64,000 nt of DNA, from NCBI GenBank assembly GCA_020832655.1, contig JAFIEF010000009.1:1-64000 (forward strand). Reading direction: 5' to 3'. Positions 62,482 to 64,000 of the stretch are shown here, in pieces. Source of the DNA: Paracoccaceae bacterium (GTDB taxonomy: Bacteria; Pseudomonadota; Alphaproteobacteria; Rhodobacterales; Rhodobacteraceae). The notes beneath the pieces are model-generated. The model was not told where the DNA came from. It saw nothing but the letters and a program-made list of their open reading frames with translations, and did no database searches. Position 1 is the stretch's first letter, and each line of letters starts with the position of its first letter. The translations under genes and the position numbers were made by a program.

Positions 62482-64000
62482 TCTGGCCGCGCTCCTGCCG
62501 CCGGATCACGCCGATCTGGCGCAGGAACTGCCGCCCGCCCTGCACCCGGCGCTGGCCGCGACCCTGCCTGATGCGCGGCGCAGGCTGTCACCGCGGGGGC
62601 TGGACACATGGCTGCGCGGCGTGGGCGGGTTGCACCGGCTGGGCCGGGGCGAGGCGCTGGTGCTGGCCTGGATCGAGGCCGCGCCGCAAGTAGCCCGCGA
62701 TCTGGGCGAGGATATTCTGGCCGAATTTGCCACGCTTTGCGCGGGCTTTGCCTCGCGCACTTCGGGTGCAGTGATCGAACGTATCGTCGCCACGGCCCCG
62801 ATTGCCGCGCGCCGCCTGGGCGATGCCGCGCTGTTTCGCAGCTATCTGCGCTTTCTGGAACATCTTTTGGCGCGCGCGCCGCGTGGCATCCGCCCGATGC
62901 TGGAGCATCTGGGCGAATTGCTGGATGTGCTGACGCTGGGGGGCTTGCGCCGCTGGGCCGATTGGGGGGCAGAGGCGCATCGCACCGACTACCCCGAGCT
63001 GGAGCGCTATTTCAGCCTGGGCAGCGAGGAATCGCGCGCCGTGTTGAAGCGCGAACGCAAGGGCACGCTGTTCATTGATGTGCAGCGCCGCCTTGGCATG
63101 TATCTGCGCGCGCTTTGGGGGCGCGATTTCGTGATGGCCCCGACCGCAGGCGATTTCGACACCCGCGCGGGGCTGCAACCCTATCTAGAAGGCTACACCC
63201 TGTTTCTGCCCGATGCCTTGGATGACTGGGCGGGCATTCCTGCGCTGGACCTCTATCGTGCGCAGATCGCCCATCTGGCCGCCCATCTGGCGGCGCTGGA
63301 TCAGGCGCATCAGGGCGAGGGGCTGAACGCGCTGCAAATGACCTGTATCGGGCTGATCGAAGATGCCCGTACCGAAGCGCTGGCCATTGCCCGTTTCCCG
63401 CGCCTGCGCGAGTTGTGGGCGGGGTTTCACACCGAAACCGCTGTCGGCATGGCCGGGCAGTTTGACCGCATTGCGCGGGCGCTGCTATTGGGGCAGGGCG
63501 AAGACGCTTTGTCCGACTGGGCCGTGGCGGGCTTTGCCGCGATCGATCTTGCAGATGCCACTGCCGCGCGCCATCTGGGTCTTGCGCTGGCTGACCGGTT
63601 GCGCGATCAGCCGTTCTCTGTCTGGCGTGACCGGCCGTCCTGCCCCTATCGCTGCGACAACCGCATCCTGTGGGAGTACGAATCGCTGGAGTTTGACAGC
63701 ATCGCCGCCGCACCTGCCCAGACCCGCAAATATGTCTCGGTCATGGAGATGGTGAACGAAGTCGAGGTCGAAACCGCAGGCGATGACGCGCAGGAAATCT
63801 GGGTGCAGGCCAATGAGCTGTTCGATGATGACGGCATCAGCTTCAATGAACGCGAGGGTCGCGAACCCGTCGCCCCGCCGGTGTTCTATGACGAGTTCGA
63901 CCACAGCATCCAGATGATGCGCCCGGCCTGGGTCACAGTGCTGGAAAAGCGCGCGCGGGCGGGCAACCCGGAACTGGCCGATGCGATCCTGCACGCGCAT
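62456..64000 (+). CDS. cbbO: RuBisCO activase adaptor CbbO, partial (runs off the window)
   Basis: 515 codons, open to the last base. The start ATG at 62456 overlaps cbbQ by 26 bp and gives MPLSQPGSDLAALLPP. The sequence (GLDTWLRGVGGLHRLGRGEA; YFSLGSEESRAVLKRERKGT; NALQMTCIGLIEDARTEALA) is the NorD/CbbO family. The C-terminal von Willebrand A domain with the MIDAS site should lie beyond the window. CbbO links CbbQ to RuBisCO through that domain. Confidence 0.93.
   Translation, partial: MPLSQPGSDLAALLPPDHADLAQELPPALHPALAATLPDARRRLSPRGLDTWLRGVGGLHRLGRGEALVLAWIEAAPQVARDLGEDILAEFATLCAGFASRTSGAVIERIVATAPIAARRLGDAALFRSYLRFLEHLLARAPRGIRPMLEHLGELLDVLTLGGLRRWADWGAEAHRTDYPELERYFSLGSEESRAVLKRERKGTLFIDVQRRLGMYLRALWGRDFVMAPTAGDFDTRAGLQPYLEGYTLFLPDALDDWAGIPALDLYRAQIAHLAAHLAALDQAHQGEGLNALQMTCIGLIEDARTEALAIARFPRLRELWAGFHTETAVGMAGQFDRIARALLLGQGEDALSDWAVAGFAAIDLADATAARHLGLALADRLRDQPFSVWRDRPSCPYRCDNRILWEYESLEFDSIAAAPAQTRKYVSVMEMVNEVEVETAGDDAQEIWVQANELFDDDGISFNEREGREPVAPPVFYDEFDHSIQMMRPAWVTVLEKRARAGNPELADAILHAH

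Overview
The window looks like chromosome of a photosynthesis- or CO2-fixation-competent member of the Rhodobacteraceae or a close alphaproteobacterial relative. The support is high-GC coding, the gene orders seen (carB, groESL with a CIRCE element, nrdR-ribD, glpR/glpD, cbbR-cbbLSQO), GTTC-N7-GTTC type SOS boxes and an FNR-type box. These assignments come from reading the sequence; no database search was run.

Positions 1 to about 23.4 kb are accessory DNA ending at the 3' end of a tRNA-Ser(UGA) gene (23408-23497, minus). Two divergent gene blocks leave a 150-bp control region (5149-5298). The leftward block (5148 to 237) carries small phage-type proteins, a PD-(D/E)XK nuclease with four cysteines suited to an Fe-S cluster, a primase-helicase and a RuvC-like resolvase. 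The rightward block (5299-14386) carries two large unknown proteins, a sigma-like factor, a RecA-like ATPase, a probable ssDNA-binding protein, an SF2 helicase, and a DUF2924 / serine recombinase / HTH module. The control region holds a GAAC-N7-GAAC LexA-type box of the same form as the one in front of dnaE2 at 40.9 kb, so the element may be SOS-inducible.

Between the recombinase module and the tRNA lies a visibly lower-GC cargo (about 14.4-22.9 kb). It has an M.PvuII-like DNA methyltransferase facing a tightly overlapping five-gene operon: a PLD-nuclease/SF2-helicase fusion, a 73-aa protein, a DndD-like zinc-hook SMC ATPase, a 126-aa protein, and an 861-aa protein that joins an RNA-polymerase alpha-CTD-like domain to a sigma region-4-like helix-turn-helix. 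It resembles parts of Dnd-type restriction systems, but the sulfur-modification genes dndA/B/C are absent and a methyltransferase is present. This is my main candidate for an undescribed or poorly described defence system.

From 23.5 kb on the region is core chromosome. It contains a di-heme cytochrome c peroxidase with an FNR box, a hybrid histidine kinase, carB, a four-gene secreted-polysaccharide-like cluster (30.7-35.1 kb), groESL, Mn-type pyrophosphatase, a HAD hydrolase, smpB, a NYN-LOTUS protein, SOS-type dnaE2 (interrupted by a long G/C homopolymer block that looks like an assembly artefact), MnmC split into two divergent genes, an EamA transporter, rpmJ, tRNA-Val(GAC), an N-formylglutamate amidohydrolase, an ABC-F ATPase, an SDR, an L,D-transpeptidase, nrdR, ribD, thrS and glpR/glpD. 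The right edge is a form IA RuBisCO operon: cbbR divergent from cbbL-cbbS-cbbQ-cbbO. A strong terminator-like hairpin sits between cbbS and cbbQ, and cbbO runs off the window.
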